A stretch of 64,000 nt of DNA from Tubulanus polymorphus (taxonomy: Eukaryota > Nemertea > Palaeonemertea > Tubulaniformes > Tubulanidae), in contig NC_134028.1 in assembly GCF_964204645.1 (NCBI RefSeq), forward strand, positions 14,433,263 through 14,497,262, written 5' to 3'. The notes beneath the pieces are model-generated. The model saw nothing but the letters and a program-made list of their open reading frames with translations. It ran no database searches and had not been told where the DNA came from. The translations under genes and the position numbers were made by a program. Of this stretch, positions 53,956 to 64,000 are shown one piece after another. Within the stretch, counting starts at the first letter, position 1, and the number at the start of each line of letters is the position of its first letter.

Positions 53956-54226
53956 TCATTGGAGTCTTAATGTTTTTGAAATTCTTATATAGTTTCTTCG
54001 TCGATCTTTTGGCGATTCTATTGGTTCGATATCCATTGCTGTTGATTCCTCAGTCAGAAAGAGTATCTTGAGTTTCTCTATCACTTCTTGATTCGTATGG
54101 TGTTTTATTAATCTAAAAGATATTAGCGGCAACTCTAGCCATCTAAAAGATATACTAAATACACTTAAATATATCTAAAGGTTTCATATTTAATAGCCTT
54201 AATAACTACAACAAACAGTACTTACA
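53956..54226 (-). other. Possible spliced small gene (donor 54225, acceptor 54113)
   Basis: On the minus strand AAAT then GTAAGTACTG (donor, exon end 54226) and ATCTTTTAG (acceptor; exon start 54112) bound a 113-bp AT-rich intron. The following exon has a frame to TGA at 53956 with about 50 codons (including MDIEPIESPKDRRRNYI). Both splice-like signals are conserved in C (34654-34817). Could be a spliced leader exon or a captured host exon. Confidence 0.35.
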
Positions 54227-54465
54227 TTTAGATTTATAATTGTAAACTATAAACTCCTAATTTCGTTTCGAAAGATAGAATATCCTGAGCACAATATTAC
54301 AGCGCCTTTTCATTTCTTGCCACGTCATCTGGTTCCGGTTCTAGCGTGTTCTCTCTCTGCACGTTTGTAATAATGAGTCATAAGTCTCGGCGTCATAGTA
54401 ACAGCTGTAACAGCTGTGAATTTATAGATTTATTCCATAGCTCTGTACATTGAATGTATATAGGC

Positions 54466-54717
54466 TCAAATAGAATTATGTTCTAGTATAAACATCAGAT
54501 CCTTGATATCAAATTCCTCAACGTATTGTTCATTATTTGGATCATTATTCCATAATTCAATAAATTTCTTTCCCTTTGTTAACTGTTCTGAATATAACTG
54601 TAAATATTCTAGTTTCAATTTATTCTCTGAATGTGTTTTAGTTTTATTGTGTCTTGCTTTTTGGGATTTATCTATATTGATATTACATGTTGGACAGTAG
54701 TACTTATTTGCTTCCAT
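54466..54717 (-). CDS. Zinc-finger / HNH-tail chimeric ORF, D copy
   Basis: 83 codons. PolB-type N-terminal finger (residues 1-38) fused to the HNH C-terminal tail, the same junction as 33210-33437. The terminal repeat with 42333 ends at the fusion point, so the fusion marks the inner edge of the TIR. Confidence 0.55.
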   Translation of the reverse strand: MEANKYYCPTCNINIDKSQKARHNKTKTHSENKLKLEYLQLYSEQLTKGKKFIELWNNDPNNEQYVEEFDIKDLMFILEHNSI

Positions 54718-54797
54718 TTTAATACTAAATTTTTTATTAAAATTGATTTTAGAAGTTCAATGATTTAAATGTTATTCATTTATATGAATATTTTAAG

Positions 54798-55202
54798 AGT
54801 AATAGGGGTAATGGGCTTTCAAGTTAAAGGTTGAATGGTCGAGTTCATTAATAACAAATATTAAAAGTAATTTAAAACTATAATATATTTTCATAACCGT
54901 GTGTATTTCAGTTGAATAATAGAATAATTATTATTATTAAAATATATTTGATTATATGAATTTGTGTATTGTAAATAAATCAATTGGTCGTGGAGCGGAG
55001 CGGTAGCGAAGTGGAGCGACCAATTGATTTAATACAATATGCTTTTTAGATTATTGATATCTTAGAATAAATATTTAGTTTTAATATAAAATGCACACGG
55101 TTATGAAAATATATTATAGTTTTTAATTACTTTTAATGTTTTGTTTTTTTAATGAGCTCGACCGTTCGACCTTTGGCCTGAAAGCCCATTACCCCTATTA
55201 CT
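54798..55202. repeat. Foldback terminus of element D (right end)
   Basis: 405-bp palindrome, reverse complement of the left terminus (41849-42252), including the inverted GC-rich centre at 54985-55030. Outer end CCCTATTACT, then GATGTA. Confidence 0.9.
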
Positions 55203-55396
55203 GATGTAGAAGGTATTACATTATTATCAATTACATTACTTTTATTATTATCGATTTCTATTAGTTTAGTTTTATAAATTTTGAAAATAGGATCAAATAT
55301 CAAAGCTATATTACAAGGTATTACATAATATAAACCATCATTATTTTCATGTGTATCGATGTATGGAATATGTTTATATACTTTACCTCCTTCCAT
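55203..55396 (-). pseudogene. Repeat zinc-finger gene of C, 5' part
   Basis: N-terminal ~64 codons (start MEGGKVYKH at 55396) up to the first SNNVIPST-type repeat, where element D begins. Continues at 41848-41134. Begins with the second copy of GATGTA (55203-55208). Confidence 0.8.
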
Positions 55397-55428
55397 TTAT
55401 TATATAAATTTTTATTAAAGTTAAAATT

Positions 55429-56674
55429 TTAATACATAACACTATTCAATTGAGAATTTACAATATTTAATTGCGCGTCAGATATAATATAAATGTGCAT
55501 TTTGAAATTTTTGATTCCTTTATTCTTTGTCATGAATAATTGTATTCCATCTTTAGTGTTTTGTAATTTTTTTCCAGAACCATGTAATGAATTATCCTCT
55601 GTTGTTCTAAAATATAACCATAATGCATATTTATTGCCGGTATAATAATCAATTTGATTAATATTACAATTTTCAGATGATTTCACTTTTTCATTCATAA
55701 AATGTTTTCTAATTTCTGGCCATTGATCTATCATTCTCATTCCTTGACAAAATATTTTATTTGCTATTCCTTCGATAGTTATTTCTACTTTTGTTATTTC
55801 AGGATTATAATAATTATCAACATTTATTGCGCCATTAGTATATGTTGCAATGGTAAAAAATATTAATATACCTTTAATAGATCTTCTTGGGAAGTTAATA
55901 TTCTCATTAATTATTTCATCATTTGCATTAATAGTTACGGTTTTAAATTTATCAATATAATCATATAATAATGAAAATCCTTGATTGTATTTAGTATGAA
56001 TTATACTTGAAATATTCATCAGTTACTGTATCATATTCTAAACATATATTCGATAATTTATAACTCATGTCTTTATTAACGCTAGATATTACAATTTCAT
56101 TAACAGGAGCAAATGTTATTTCGAATATAACATCTTCTTGAATTGCGTATTTATATAAAGGTGCATTGTCATTTATCAATTCAAAGTCTAATGGAATTTT
56201 ATATTTGCTTCCATATATACTTTTTATCAATTTATCTACAGCATTAGTTAATATTGCGCTATTAGCTTCTGATCTTAATTTATTTTGGTTTTCTGATTGG
56301 ATTCCTTTAAATATCATAATATTTCTATTTTCTTTAGTTAACCATAAATCTTTATAATGCATAAATAAATTATAATCATCTAATGAGAAAACTGTTTCTG
56401 GTCCAATCTTTATAATTAATTTTTTAATCAAATATCTTCCAACATTATCAACAACATAATTATTATTATTACCAGTCACTTTTATATCGGCTGATAAATA
56501 AATACTATTTGGAACATAAAAAGTATTTTGTGTTAATCTAGGAATTCTAACAATTAAAGTTTCATCAGGATTAATATTAGAAGGGTTATGAGTAATTATA
56601 TGATGTGATCTCTCTGCTTTAATAGCATTAGATATTCTATGATTCTTAGAAGGATTGATATAACTCCCACTCAT
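55429..56674 (-). pseudogene. Double-jelly-roll major capsid protein, C copy
   Basis: About 415 codons. Open from 56674 to near 56015, where a 2-base deletion shifts the frame, then open from 56019 to 55429 including the LWLYFRTTEDNSLHGSG signature (Asp changed to Tyr) and the full C-terminus. It has no nonsense where B has one. Start in the TTTTTTTGTTAAATAAATG context. Confidence 0.9.
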
Positions 56675-56694
56675 TTATTTAACAAAAAAATTAA

Positions 56695-58152
56695 TTATTT
56701 ATTTTTTATCATATTCACTAACCCAAAAGTAATAGCACTTACAACTGTAATTAAAAATAAAATAATATGTTCAGCAGCAAAGTTAATAATGTTTCCTGCA
56801 GATTTCAATATAAAACCAACAATTGATGCAATAATTCCAGGTAATGCTGTAGCAGATTTTTGAGATAGTTCCCATAGATATTTTGCTAACTTTTTTAAAC
56901 CATCCTTAACTTTATCTTGTATAGAATTATTATCATTCGGGGGTTTATCTGGTTTATTGGGAGTAGGAGTAGATTTCAAAGCATTTGATATTGCTAAACG
57001 TATTGTTGTAAATAACATAGTTACTGCTGTTAGAATTGAAAGAATTGTTATTCCTTCAAACTTAAATAATAATTTTATTCTATCTTTCAATGATATTCTA
57101 GAATCTGGTTTTATTAGATATATTTTAAAAACATCCTTTAATCTATTAATATTATAATCATATGATTTTAATAATAATTTAATTTCTTCTTTTTGTAATT
57201 CTATGTTATATTCTAAATCATCTTTTTCTTTTCCTAAATATGCATTTCTTTTTCTAAATTCATTTTCATCAATTGCTTTACGATCAAGATCAGACTTTAG
57301 TTGTTCTATTTCTTCATTTTTATCAGTTAATTCTTTTTCTAAAGTTCTAATTTTAAAATCTCTTATACTTTTATCATGCATAATCTTATCAGATGCAAGT
57401 CTTATACTAATAATTTCTCTTATTGCTTTATCAGAAAATATATCTAAATCTTCTAATTGTTGATCTGTTGCATCAAGTAATCCCTTCGGTAAAAGTTTTT
57501 CAGTTTGAACTTCTCTTGAATTAGGTCTACCAGTTTTGGAAGTTATATTCTGTTCAGAAGTTGTTTCTGGTTCTAAATTATTATCGATTGTTTCAAATAA
57601 TTCATTAATTCTTTGTTTAAATACTCTTTCATTTTTAATAATTTCTTCTTGTGTTACATCTTCTATTTCATTACTGTTTCTTATTATTTTAATTCTAGAT
57701 AGTAATGAGTCAGACTTAAGCAAAGTTGATTCTGCTAATATTTTGTTTTGTTTTTTATAAGAGATATCAATATAATAATCATCTTTCAAACGATAATAAT
57801 ATTCACCATCTAAAAACTTTAATTCTTTTACTAAAAGTCTGGCACCTCTGGCATTTATATTATATCCAGATTCTTCAAATACATGTTTGAAATTATAAAT
57901 ATATTCATTATATTCTAAATTTCCCTTTAATAAACCTGGATTTTCATTTTCAATAGGTATTCTCGATCTAGTTCTTCTATCAAATTCATCTGTTGATGGG
58001 GCTTTAGAACCACTATCTGCTAAATTAGAATTATATGCTGATTCATTACCATCATCAATATTAGTTTCTGCATCATTATAATCATCATCAATATATCCTT
58101 CATTATTAATTCCCATTTCTCCCATTTCATAATCTTCTCCGCCTTCTGCCAT
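56695..58152 (-). CDS. Fused acidic / coiled-coil / hydrophobic protein, C version
   Basis: 485 codons, intact. Acidic N-terminus (IDDDYNDAETNIDDGN), a ~150-residue region with no clear match in B, coiled coil (about 250-330), then the same C-terminal part as 16021-17298: LKDRIKLLF, GITILSILTAVTMLF, TPTPNKPDKPP, final hydrophobic helices. Domain swap at the N-terminal half. Function unknown; likely membrane or virion associated by context. Confidence 0.65.
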   Translation of the reverse strand: MAEGGEDYEMGEMGINNEGYIDDDYNDAETNIDDGNESAYNSNLADSGSKAPSTDEFDRRTRSRIPIENENPGLLKGNLEYNEYIYNFKHVFEESGYNINARGARLLVKELKFLDGEYYYRLKDDYYIDISYKKQNKILAESTLLKSDSLLSRIKIIRNSNEIEDVTQEEIIKNERVFKQRINELFETIDNNLEPETTSEQNITSKTGRPNSREVQTEKLLPKGLLDATDQQLEDLDIFSDKAIREIISIRLASDKIMHDKSIRDFKIRTLEKELTDKNEEIEQLKSDLDRKAIDENEFRKRNAYLGKEKDDLEYNIELQKEEIKLLLKSYDYNINRLKDVFKIYLIKPDSRISLKDRIKLLFKFEGITILSILTAVTMLFTTIRLAISNALKSTPTPNKPDKPPNDNNSIQDKVKDGLKKLAKYLWELSQKSATALPGIIASIVGFILKSAGNIINFAAEHIILFLITVVSAITFGLVNMIKNK

Positions 58153-58168
58153 TTACATAATAAAAAAA

Positions 58169-59559
58169 TTAAAATTTAAAATATAATATTCCTCCGATTA
58201 CAATTCCTATACAAGTTATAGCTAATTTAGCATTTTCATGGGATTTATTATCATCATTTAGTTTAATTATTTCATGTTGAATAATATCTTTTTAAATATT
58301 TTCTGATGTATTGTAATCTTTTATTTTAGAATCATTATTTAATTTAATATTCTTAGTTTTAGTTTGTGTTGATTGAATGTGTTTTTTAATTTTTTCATCT
58401 TCCATTAATTTTGGAGCAGTTATAATCTTTTTATTTATATCATTCAATCCAAATGAATTATTTATTGTTGCAGTTTTAATTAGATTATTATAACCAATTA
58501 TTTTTCCCATCTTTAATACTAAATCATTAGAAATAATTAATAGATTAGGGCCTATACAATAATTTAATCTAATATGTGATTTATCTAAATAATTTTGATA
58601 TCTTACAATGTTTTCCGGAATCGATCTATTTTTATCATTATGTATGGAATCTTCAAATAATTCTTTGAATTGTTTCTGTGTATCAAATGATGTATTCAAA
58701 TTTCCAATTATTGGGGATCTTGTTTCAACTTGCGCACCTAAAATACATATCAAATAAGTTCTAATAGATTGATTTATTCTTTCTATACCTGATTTAGTAA
58801 AACCTTCACTATTTTCTAAAATAAAATAAACCCAACCATTATTGTTTTCTTGTTTTAAATGATCATAAAATTTCGGTAATTTTATTGAAATTTAATGTTT
58901 CTAAATCCTTAGTTTCTATTTAACCATAACCTAATTTATTATTATAGATATTATAAAAACTATTAGATGGTATGGGAAGTGCACAATATTCTGCAATCTT
59001 TTTAGGGCAAGGAAGTGATCTTATTGTTCCAATTTTTGTTCTAAAATCAGAATTATTTATATCTATATTAAATTCATTACAAATTTTATAAAACTTTGAT
59101 AAATTAATATTATTATCTAATTCTTTAAAATACCTAGATCCTGGTAAAGCGCACTCTAAATCATTTAATATTATTCTGATTTGAAAGTATGTATGAAATC
59201 TAAATAAACTTTGAATTAATTTATATTTAGAATTATTCAAATGATCATTCCAACTAATTCCACATCCTGTTGTTGCACAATAAACTGCAAAATTTAATTG
59301 GTTCTGCCAATACTTCATATTAGATTTTAATAACCATTGTTTTTCATCTTTCAATTTTTTAAAATTAATTAAATATACATGAAATATATTTTCCATCTTT
59401 GCATTAAAATTATTAGTTTCAGTAACATAAATTTCTAAATTAGTTAATGAATCTAAAAGTTCATTTCTATATGTAATATCTTTATTAAAATCTATTGCAG
59501 GAATATTATATTTAATTGATTTATTATATTGGAAAAGCTTTTGGAAAACTATCTGCCAT
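58169..59559 (-). pseudogene. 419-aa CATTGCG-type protein, C copy
   Basis: ATG at 59559, frameshift from an extra A near 59535. Open pieces 58920-59396 (CATTGCGISW) and 58292-58753 (ILGAQ, FDTQKQF). The middle (58760-59035) is diverged from B and D. The C-terminal anchor codons are still recognisable at about 58175-58225 but out of reach. Confidence 0.75.
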
Positions 59560-59575
59560 TTATATAATTAAAAAA

Positions 59576-60010
59576 TTAATAATTTACTAATTCTTTTAAT
59601 AATTTATCTTGTTTTTCAACTGTTATATGGCCATTTAAACTTATTATATAATCTAGTGTATTCTTTAATTTATTAATTTCTTTTATATTAGTTTTAATTT
59701 TTTCTTTATTACTTTTTATATTTAATTTTGAACTTATACCAGTTAATACACTTGAACTTAATCCTAATACACCAATTGATATAGCTAAAGGTGTTAATGG
59801 ACTGAATATTGCTAGAAATGTTATTACAGAACTAATTGTAACCGAACCACTTATAATCAAATAATATATAATTTTACTTTTTAAATATTTTTTCTTTTTA
59901 ACTTTTAAGTCACTTTCAAATTCTAATATTTGTTTTTCTAAATATGTTTTTAATTTAGTTTTACTGATATCATGAGGAATAATATCAATATTATCAACTT
60001 TATCTTCCAT
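59576..60010 (-). CDS. Small two-helix membrane protein, C copy
   Basis: 144 codons, nearly equal to the B and D copies. Intact in all three elements. Motif TTTTTTTGCTAAATAAATG at the start. Confidence 0.65.
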   Translation of the reverse strand: MEDKVDNIDIIPHDISKTKLKTYLEKQILEFESDLKVKKKKYLKSKIIYYLIISGSVTISSVITFLAIFSPLTPLAISIGVLGLSSSVLTGISSKLNIKSNKEKIKTNIKEINKLKNTLDYIISLNGHITVEKQDKLLKELVNY

Positions 60011-60030
60011 TTATTTAGCAAAAAAAATTA

Positions 60031-60453
60031 CTAATTAGTAAACTTATACGCTACAAATATAACAATAACAGTTCCACCTAAAATCCATATTATTTCATAT
60101 TTCTTCTGTTCATTACTTGGTGTATAATAATCTGATAATTTAGGTTTGTATAGATGTCATTTTTCTTTATTTGTTACCGCGTTATATAAACTCATTGCAT
60201 CATCAACTGATTGAAAATCTCTATGTGAAATCTTCTGATCATATAATTCTTTGTTAATATAATCCATATAGTTTTGTCGTTTTTCTCTATATTCTTCTGC
60301 TGCTTTATTTTATTTCTCTAATGCTAAGTTATGTCTTCTTTGTTCTCCTAATGAACTATTTTTATCAATATGCTTGAATAAATAACCACCACCAGTAAAT
60401 TCTGAAGCGTTAACAATTGCCGATCCTATAATAGTTATAACTGCAGAAGCCAT
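60031..60453 (-). pseudogene. TM-coil-TM small protein, C copy
   Basis: 423 bp, collinear with D's intact gene at 48502-48924. A TAA replaces the Tyr codon of EKYNKA (near 60309-60312). Otherwise open to the C-terminal hydrophobic segment. Confidence 0.65.
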
Positions 60454-60477
60454 TTATTTAGTAAAATAATTATGCAT

Positions 60478-60699
60478 TTATATGGGAGGAATATATTTAT
60501 GTTTTTCTAAATAATCAATAGTTAAATTAGATAAAGTAACGGCTAACGTTAATTTTAAAATATCATTAATATCAAATCTATCAACATTAACACATCCCAT
60601 TTTAAATACTTTTTTTGATACCATTGAATAACCAACAGTTCCAACTGATAGTAATGCTCCATTATATAATCCAGTTATTATCCACTTATTATCACTCAT
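60478..60699 (-). CDS. 73-aa hydrophobic protein, C copy
   Basis: Intact, differing from the B copy by a few residues (KMGCVNVDR, EKHKYIPPI). Confidence 0.6.
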   Translation of the reverse strand: MSDNKWIITGLYNGALLSVGTVGYSMVSKKVFKMGCVNVDRFDINDILKLTLAVTLSNLTIDYLEKHKYIPPI

Positions 60700-60706
60700 T
60701 TATTTA

Positions 60707-61057
60707 TCAAAAAAAATTACTATCATCAAAATATTTAGTTAACTTATTTACGATTAATTCAACATTTATTTCATTACTAGTTTCATTTGTATATATTTCA
60801 ATTATTATTTTTTTAATATCATCTATAATAAAATCTTCATCTAATTCATAAAATCTTAAAGATTCTCTAATTAAATTAGTAATCTTTTCTACATTTGAAG
60901 TTTCTTTATCTATTGTTGTTTCATACTCAAATGTTGTTTCATTAGAAAATGTAATATTTTTGATATGTGTAATTACATCATTAATGTTAAATTTCATTTC
61001 TTTCTCATGTTTAAAATCAAACCCAAAACATATACTCGGTCCAACAGTTATATTCAT
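60707..61057 (-). CDS. MNITVGPSI protein, C copy
   Basis: 116 codons. An extra A in the run at 60710-60717 changes the last residues (ends SNFF rather than SNFFDK), which is unlikely to matter. The middle section agrees with D (ITFSNETTFE), unlike B. Confidence 0.55.
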   Translation of the reverse strand: MNITVGPSICFGFDFKHEKEMKFNINDVITHIKNITFSNETTFEYETTIDKETSNVEKITNLIRESLRFYELDEDFIIDDIKKIIIEIYTNETSNEINVELIVNKLTKYFDDSNFF

Positions 61058-61073
61058 TTATATAGTGAAAAAA

Positions 61074-61826
61074 TTACTCTCTACATCTTATAACTAATTC
61101 ATATATCACAGGAAAGTTATTTAAATCAATTAAATATCCATTATGTTTTCTTATTTCTAATTTAAACTTATTAAATTTAGGAATGCAAGGTTTAAAATCA
61201 CATTCTGTTAAATTATAATTGATTTGAGTTCCAAATTGTTTCACATTTTTTAGCGGTAAAATATTTAGTATACTAGAACTACAAATTGTTTCTTTAGTTG
61301 CTTCGAAAGTTTTTGTAGGCTCGATTAAATTGCAATAAATAGAAAAGTGTGTAAAAGGTATTATATTTGAGCTGCCTTCTGCGTTTCCAGTAACTGTAAG
61401 CGGTTTAATTCCTAACATTTTAGCCAGTGGTTTGTTTACCATAAATTTATGTTGTTCATTAGATATCTTTATTCTAATTTTATTAGTACTATCAATTTTA
61501 TTAATTTAATTTCAAATACAGAAGTGCCCCCGATTTTCAACCGAGCTCTTCTATTAATTTCCTGCGCTAATGATTCTAAATAATATAATCCTGGTTTTAA
61601 AAATATATGAAACCATTTATCTTTATTTCTCATATAAATCATAAACCCTCTATGTTCAAAAGTTTTATCCGATACATTGTAAAAAGAATTACATAAACTT
61701 ACATTTACTAATTTTAAATCAACACAATTCTTAAATTCTCTATCTAATTGTTAGTAAATTATGTGATTTATAATTTGTAAGTCTTCTAGAATCAACAAAT
61801 ATTCTGTATTCTTTTAATTCTACCAT
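61074..61826 (-). pseudogene. Probable penton / minor capsid protein, C copy
   Basis: The C-terminal 122 codons (61442-61074) are open: AKMLGIKPLTVTGN, FSIYCNLIEP, PVIYELVIRC. The N-terminal part (61443-61826) has indels near 61500 and 61750 relative to 20495-21253. Confidence 0.65.
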
Positions 61827-61840
61827 TTATTTTACAGATT

Positions 61841-62194
61841 TTATTCAAAATCTATTTCATGGTGCCCTTTTTCATTCTTACCTTTGTATATGAAATAGAA
61901 ATCTCCAGAACATAATTCTTCTAGATCTTCACTTGATAATCTATGAAATCTATCTGGTAAATATGTTCTGAATTTATGTGTATATCCTTTTAATCCTTCA
62001 TATTCTAAGTGTATAACTAATTTATCTCCATAGTTATTAGTAACTGTATCAATATTTGTAATTAGATATTTCTTATGAATTGTTAATTCTGTTAACTTTT
62101 TGAATTTATAATCTACAGATTTTACATTTGTGATATCTTTAATTCTATCTAGAAATAATTTGTTTTTCTCACTGTGCGTTTGTTTACTCTCCAT
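61841..62194 (-). CDS. Small PolB-adjacent protein, intact C copy
   Basis: 117 codons, equal in layout to 21271-21621 (YLITNIDTVTNNYGD, YLPDRFHRLSSEDLEEL, FYFIYKGK). Preceded by TTTTAATAAAAAT-type sequence (62204-62218, complement) shared with PolB. Function unknown. Confidence 0.55.
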   Translation of the reverse strand: MESKQTHSEKNKLFLDRIKDITNVKSVDYKFKKLTELTIHKKYLITNIDTVTNNYGDKLVIHLEYEGLKGYTHKFRTYLPDRFHRLSSEDLEELCSGDFYFIYKGKNEKGHHEIDFE

Positions 62195-62223
62195 TTATAA
62201 TACATATTTTTATTAAAATTTGA

Positions 62224-64000
62224 TTAACACGTTAGAATTCTTTTCATTATCTCGTTCTCTTTTGTTTCTTCTCTTTTAAATTTTAAGTATTCATCTAAAT
62301 TACAACCATAAGCAACTGTATAAATTCCATCATCTAAAATATATCTTTTTTCATCAAATGGGTTTAGACTTATCTTTTCAATTTCTTCAATATACATTTC
62401 ATGATCTTCAGATCTTAAACATCTCATCTTATGTTTTCTAACTTCTTCATTGAATATACAATTGATGTAATCTTTGAAATGAATATTCTTTTCTACTACA
62501 TTTTTGGTTATTCCTTTTAACTTTTTAGCTTCGTGTTCTTTAGTTTTATATGAATACATTTTAGATCTAATACCTATGAACTCTATCATTTCTTCACCAC
62601 CTAATTCATCCTTAAACTTCCCTGGAACTTTTTAATTATCATTGCTAAACAATTCATGATCTTTAGGATAGTTACTAAAATCAAAATGATGTTTTAATGT
62701 TTTTAAATCATCTGTTATGTTATCAGTTTTTATCTTTAATATGTAACTGTCAGTATCAAAATATAATATTTCTATATGTTTTTCTCCAAAAAGTGGTTGT
62801 AATACATTATAATAGAATTCATACATTAGTAATTTTGATAATTCTAAAACTGAAGCGCCAACATAGATTGGTTTATTAAATTTCATTGATGTTCTTCTCA
62901 TTTTAACTGCGGCTAAATTTTCATCAAATATTCTGTTACCAATGAACTTAGGATATGATTGTAAATGTCTAATTCTTTTACCATTACTAACTAACTCAAT
63001 ATCATTTCTATTTCTAATATTTTCACAAGTCTTACCATAGAATGCATTGTTCATTAACTTGAAGAAATCTTTCTCGAAATCAGTTTTAGCTTCAGTTCTC
63101 TGTTTGGTGTTAAAATCTATATATTTTTCTAACCACTTAGATTGACTAAATGAAATATATCTATGTACTTTTTTTAGAACCATTCCTTGTTTTAGATAAA
63201 ACTTTAACATTCTATAATGTACTTCATAATTATATTTATCTTCTTGAGTTACCATTAACTTTTCTGTATGAATATGATTTTCGGGTTTAATTCTTTTTTG
63301 ATAATTTGATAATTCTTCATGAGTTACAGTTTTATGTTCGGGACAGTAAGCTAGATTTCTAGATTTAAATTTTTTATCTTCAGGATATTCTAAATCTACA
63401 ACAAAGAAGTAACCAGTAACTGAATCATCTGCAATATCTAGAATTCTTTTCTTCCAATCAAATTTATCATTATTTTCATTCTGTAAAACTTCACTTATTT
63501 CAAATACTCCATAAGGTTGTGGTTCCATCATTGCCCAACCATACAAATTATTTGCATCTATATATAATAACTTATATCCAGGGTTATCATTTACAATGAA
63601 ATATCTATCACCTAATACACCTGAAACTCCTCCTCTTATAGATTTTTCAAATAATAGTAATTGATCTATATTTGTTAACAAATCCATTTTTATATCTGTA
63701 AATTTTAATCCACAATCCCATGTTAATCCTGGTGATGAATAACAATGACATGGATCAATATTGAAATATTTTAGGTTTACATCTCTAAACCTATCGAATA
63801 TATCGGTTAATAATAATACATCTGATTTTAAATATAAATCTACTAATTGTCCATGATTTTATTTTGAAATGATTCCAAATATTCAATGTTCTATTATATA
63901 CTTCATCTTTAACATATTCATTTTTTAATTCATCATAGAATTGTTCTTTTAATAATTCAGTTATGTTAAAATCATTATGTGATTTATAAAATGAATATGG
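62224..64000 (-). pseudogene. Protein-primed family B DNA polymerase, C copy (partial, runs off window)
   Basis: The visible C-terminal ~590 codons contain motif A (DANNLYG), motif B (KLMNNAFYG), motif C (YFDTDS, not DTDG as in B) and the conserved C-terminus. Breaks: TAA near 62634 (Ile codon changed) and a 2-base deletion near 63860. The longest open piece, 62632-63687, is the least damaged polymerase core in the window. Confidence 0.9.

Larger units (their letters stand above)
41849..55202. mobile_element. Element D: rearranged Polinton/Maverick-like element nested in C
   Basis: 13,354 bp between perfect GATGTA duplications. Terminal inverted repeats are about 590 bp (41849 to about 42440, and about 54605 to 55202), each led by a ~404-bp foldback. 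Contains PolB (plus), then minus-strand genes: the 419-aa protein, four small proteins, ATPase, integrase, membrane protein, ~200-aa protein and HNH. Capsid, repeat zinc-finger, coiled-coil, acidic and penton genes are absent. Confidence 0.93.
32862..64000. mobile_element. Element C: Polinton/Maverick-like element interrupted by element D, right end outside window
   Basis: Starts at the foldback 32862-33130 and shows the full gene plan: HNH, ~200-aa gene, membrane protein, integrase, ATPase, repeat zinc-finger gene, capsid, coiled-coil gene, small membrane genes, penton, PolB. It is enlarged by a block identical to B (37021-39926), so it has two ATPase and two repeat-zinc-finger copies, and by the nested element D (41849-55202). 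Host flank TATTGCT precedes it. The other target-duplication copy is not visible. Confidence 0.9.

Noticed and set aside
1-64000. tRNA, rRNA or riboswitch genes
   Set aside because: No cloverleaf with A/B boxes, rRNA-like segment or riboswitch core was recognised by eye; a covariance-model scan could change this.

Overview
This window is animal nuclear DNA, probably from an invertebrate; the species cannot be named from the sequence. The evidence is intron-split exons of a concentrative nucleoside transporter (SLC28/CNT family), a CR1/L2-like LINE fragment, a BEL/Pao-like LTR retrotransposon remnant, a MITE and minisatellites. AT-rich blocks of a second kind of DNA are embedded in this host DNA. 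They are four related Polinton/Maverick-type elements (large virus-like DNA transposons, adintovirus-like), here called A, B, C and D. LAYOUT: 1-1497 is the right end of element A. 1498-9098 is host DNA: three minus-strand SLC28 exons (1543-1737, 2028-2172, 6184-6554) with a LINE at 5032-6022 and a BEL/Pao 3' end at 6997-7930. 9099-26191 is element B (17.1 kb). 26192-32861 is host DNA holding the probable N-terminal SLC28 exon (29372-29537), so B lies in an SLC28 intron. Element C runs from 32862 past the right edge of the window. Element D (41849-55202, 13,354 bp) is inserted inside a gene of C, with a perfect 6-bp target duplication GATGTA. GENE PLAN, best seen in B. On the plus strand: a zinc-finger ORF in the TIR, an HNH nuclease, a ~200-aa protein, a basic membrane protein, a DDE integrase with C-terminal chromodomain, and an A32/FtsK-like packaging ATPase. 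They converge on a repeat-rich AT intergenic region. On the minus strand: a zinc-finger protein with 8-aa repeats, a double-jelly-roll major capsid protein, a coiled-coil/membrane protein with an acidic partner, a 419-aa conserved protein, four small (mostly membrane) proteins, a probable penton, a small conserved protein, and a protein-primed family B DNA polymerase with N-terminal zinc fingers inside the other TIR copy. I saw no adenain-like protease. All four elements are decayed by nonsense and frameshift mutations, but several ORFs are intact: the HNH nuclease of C and D, the ATPase of C's second copy and D, and several small membrane proteins. NOTABLE STRUCTURE: (1) The element termini are large foldback palindromes (122-405 bp) starting AGTAATAGGG and ending CCCTATTACT, at the same place in all four elements. 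(2) D has lost its capsid, penton and coiled-coil genes and has inverted a block of small genes. (3) B and C share a 2,906-bp block with no indel and no difference seen, including the same inactivating lesions; its far end is a patchwork of PolB and capsid scraps. (4) A 27-bp palindromic mini-insert with core GGTGCCGTACGGCACC occurs in or beside coding sequence at multiples of three. (5) Genes carry one of two upstream motifs, TTTTTTTGNTAAATAAATG or TTTTAATAAAAAT...AAAATGG, which look like two promoter classes.
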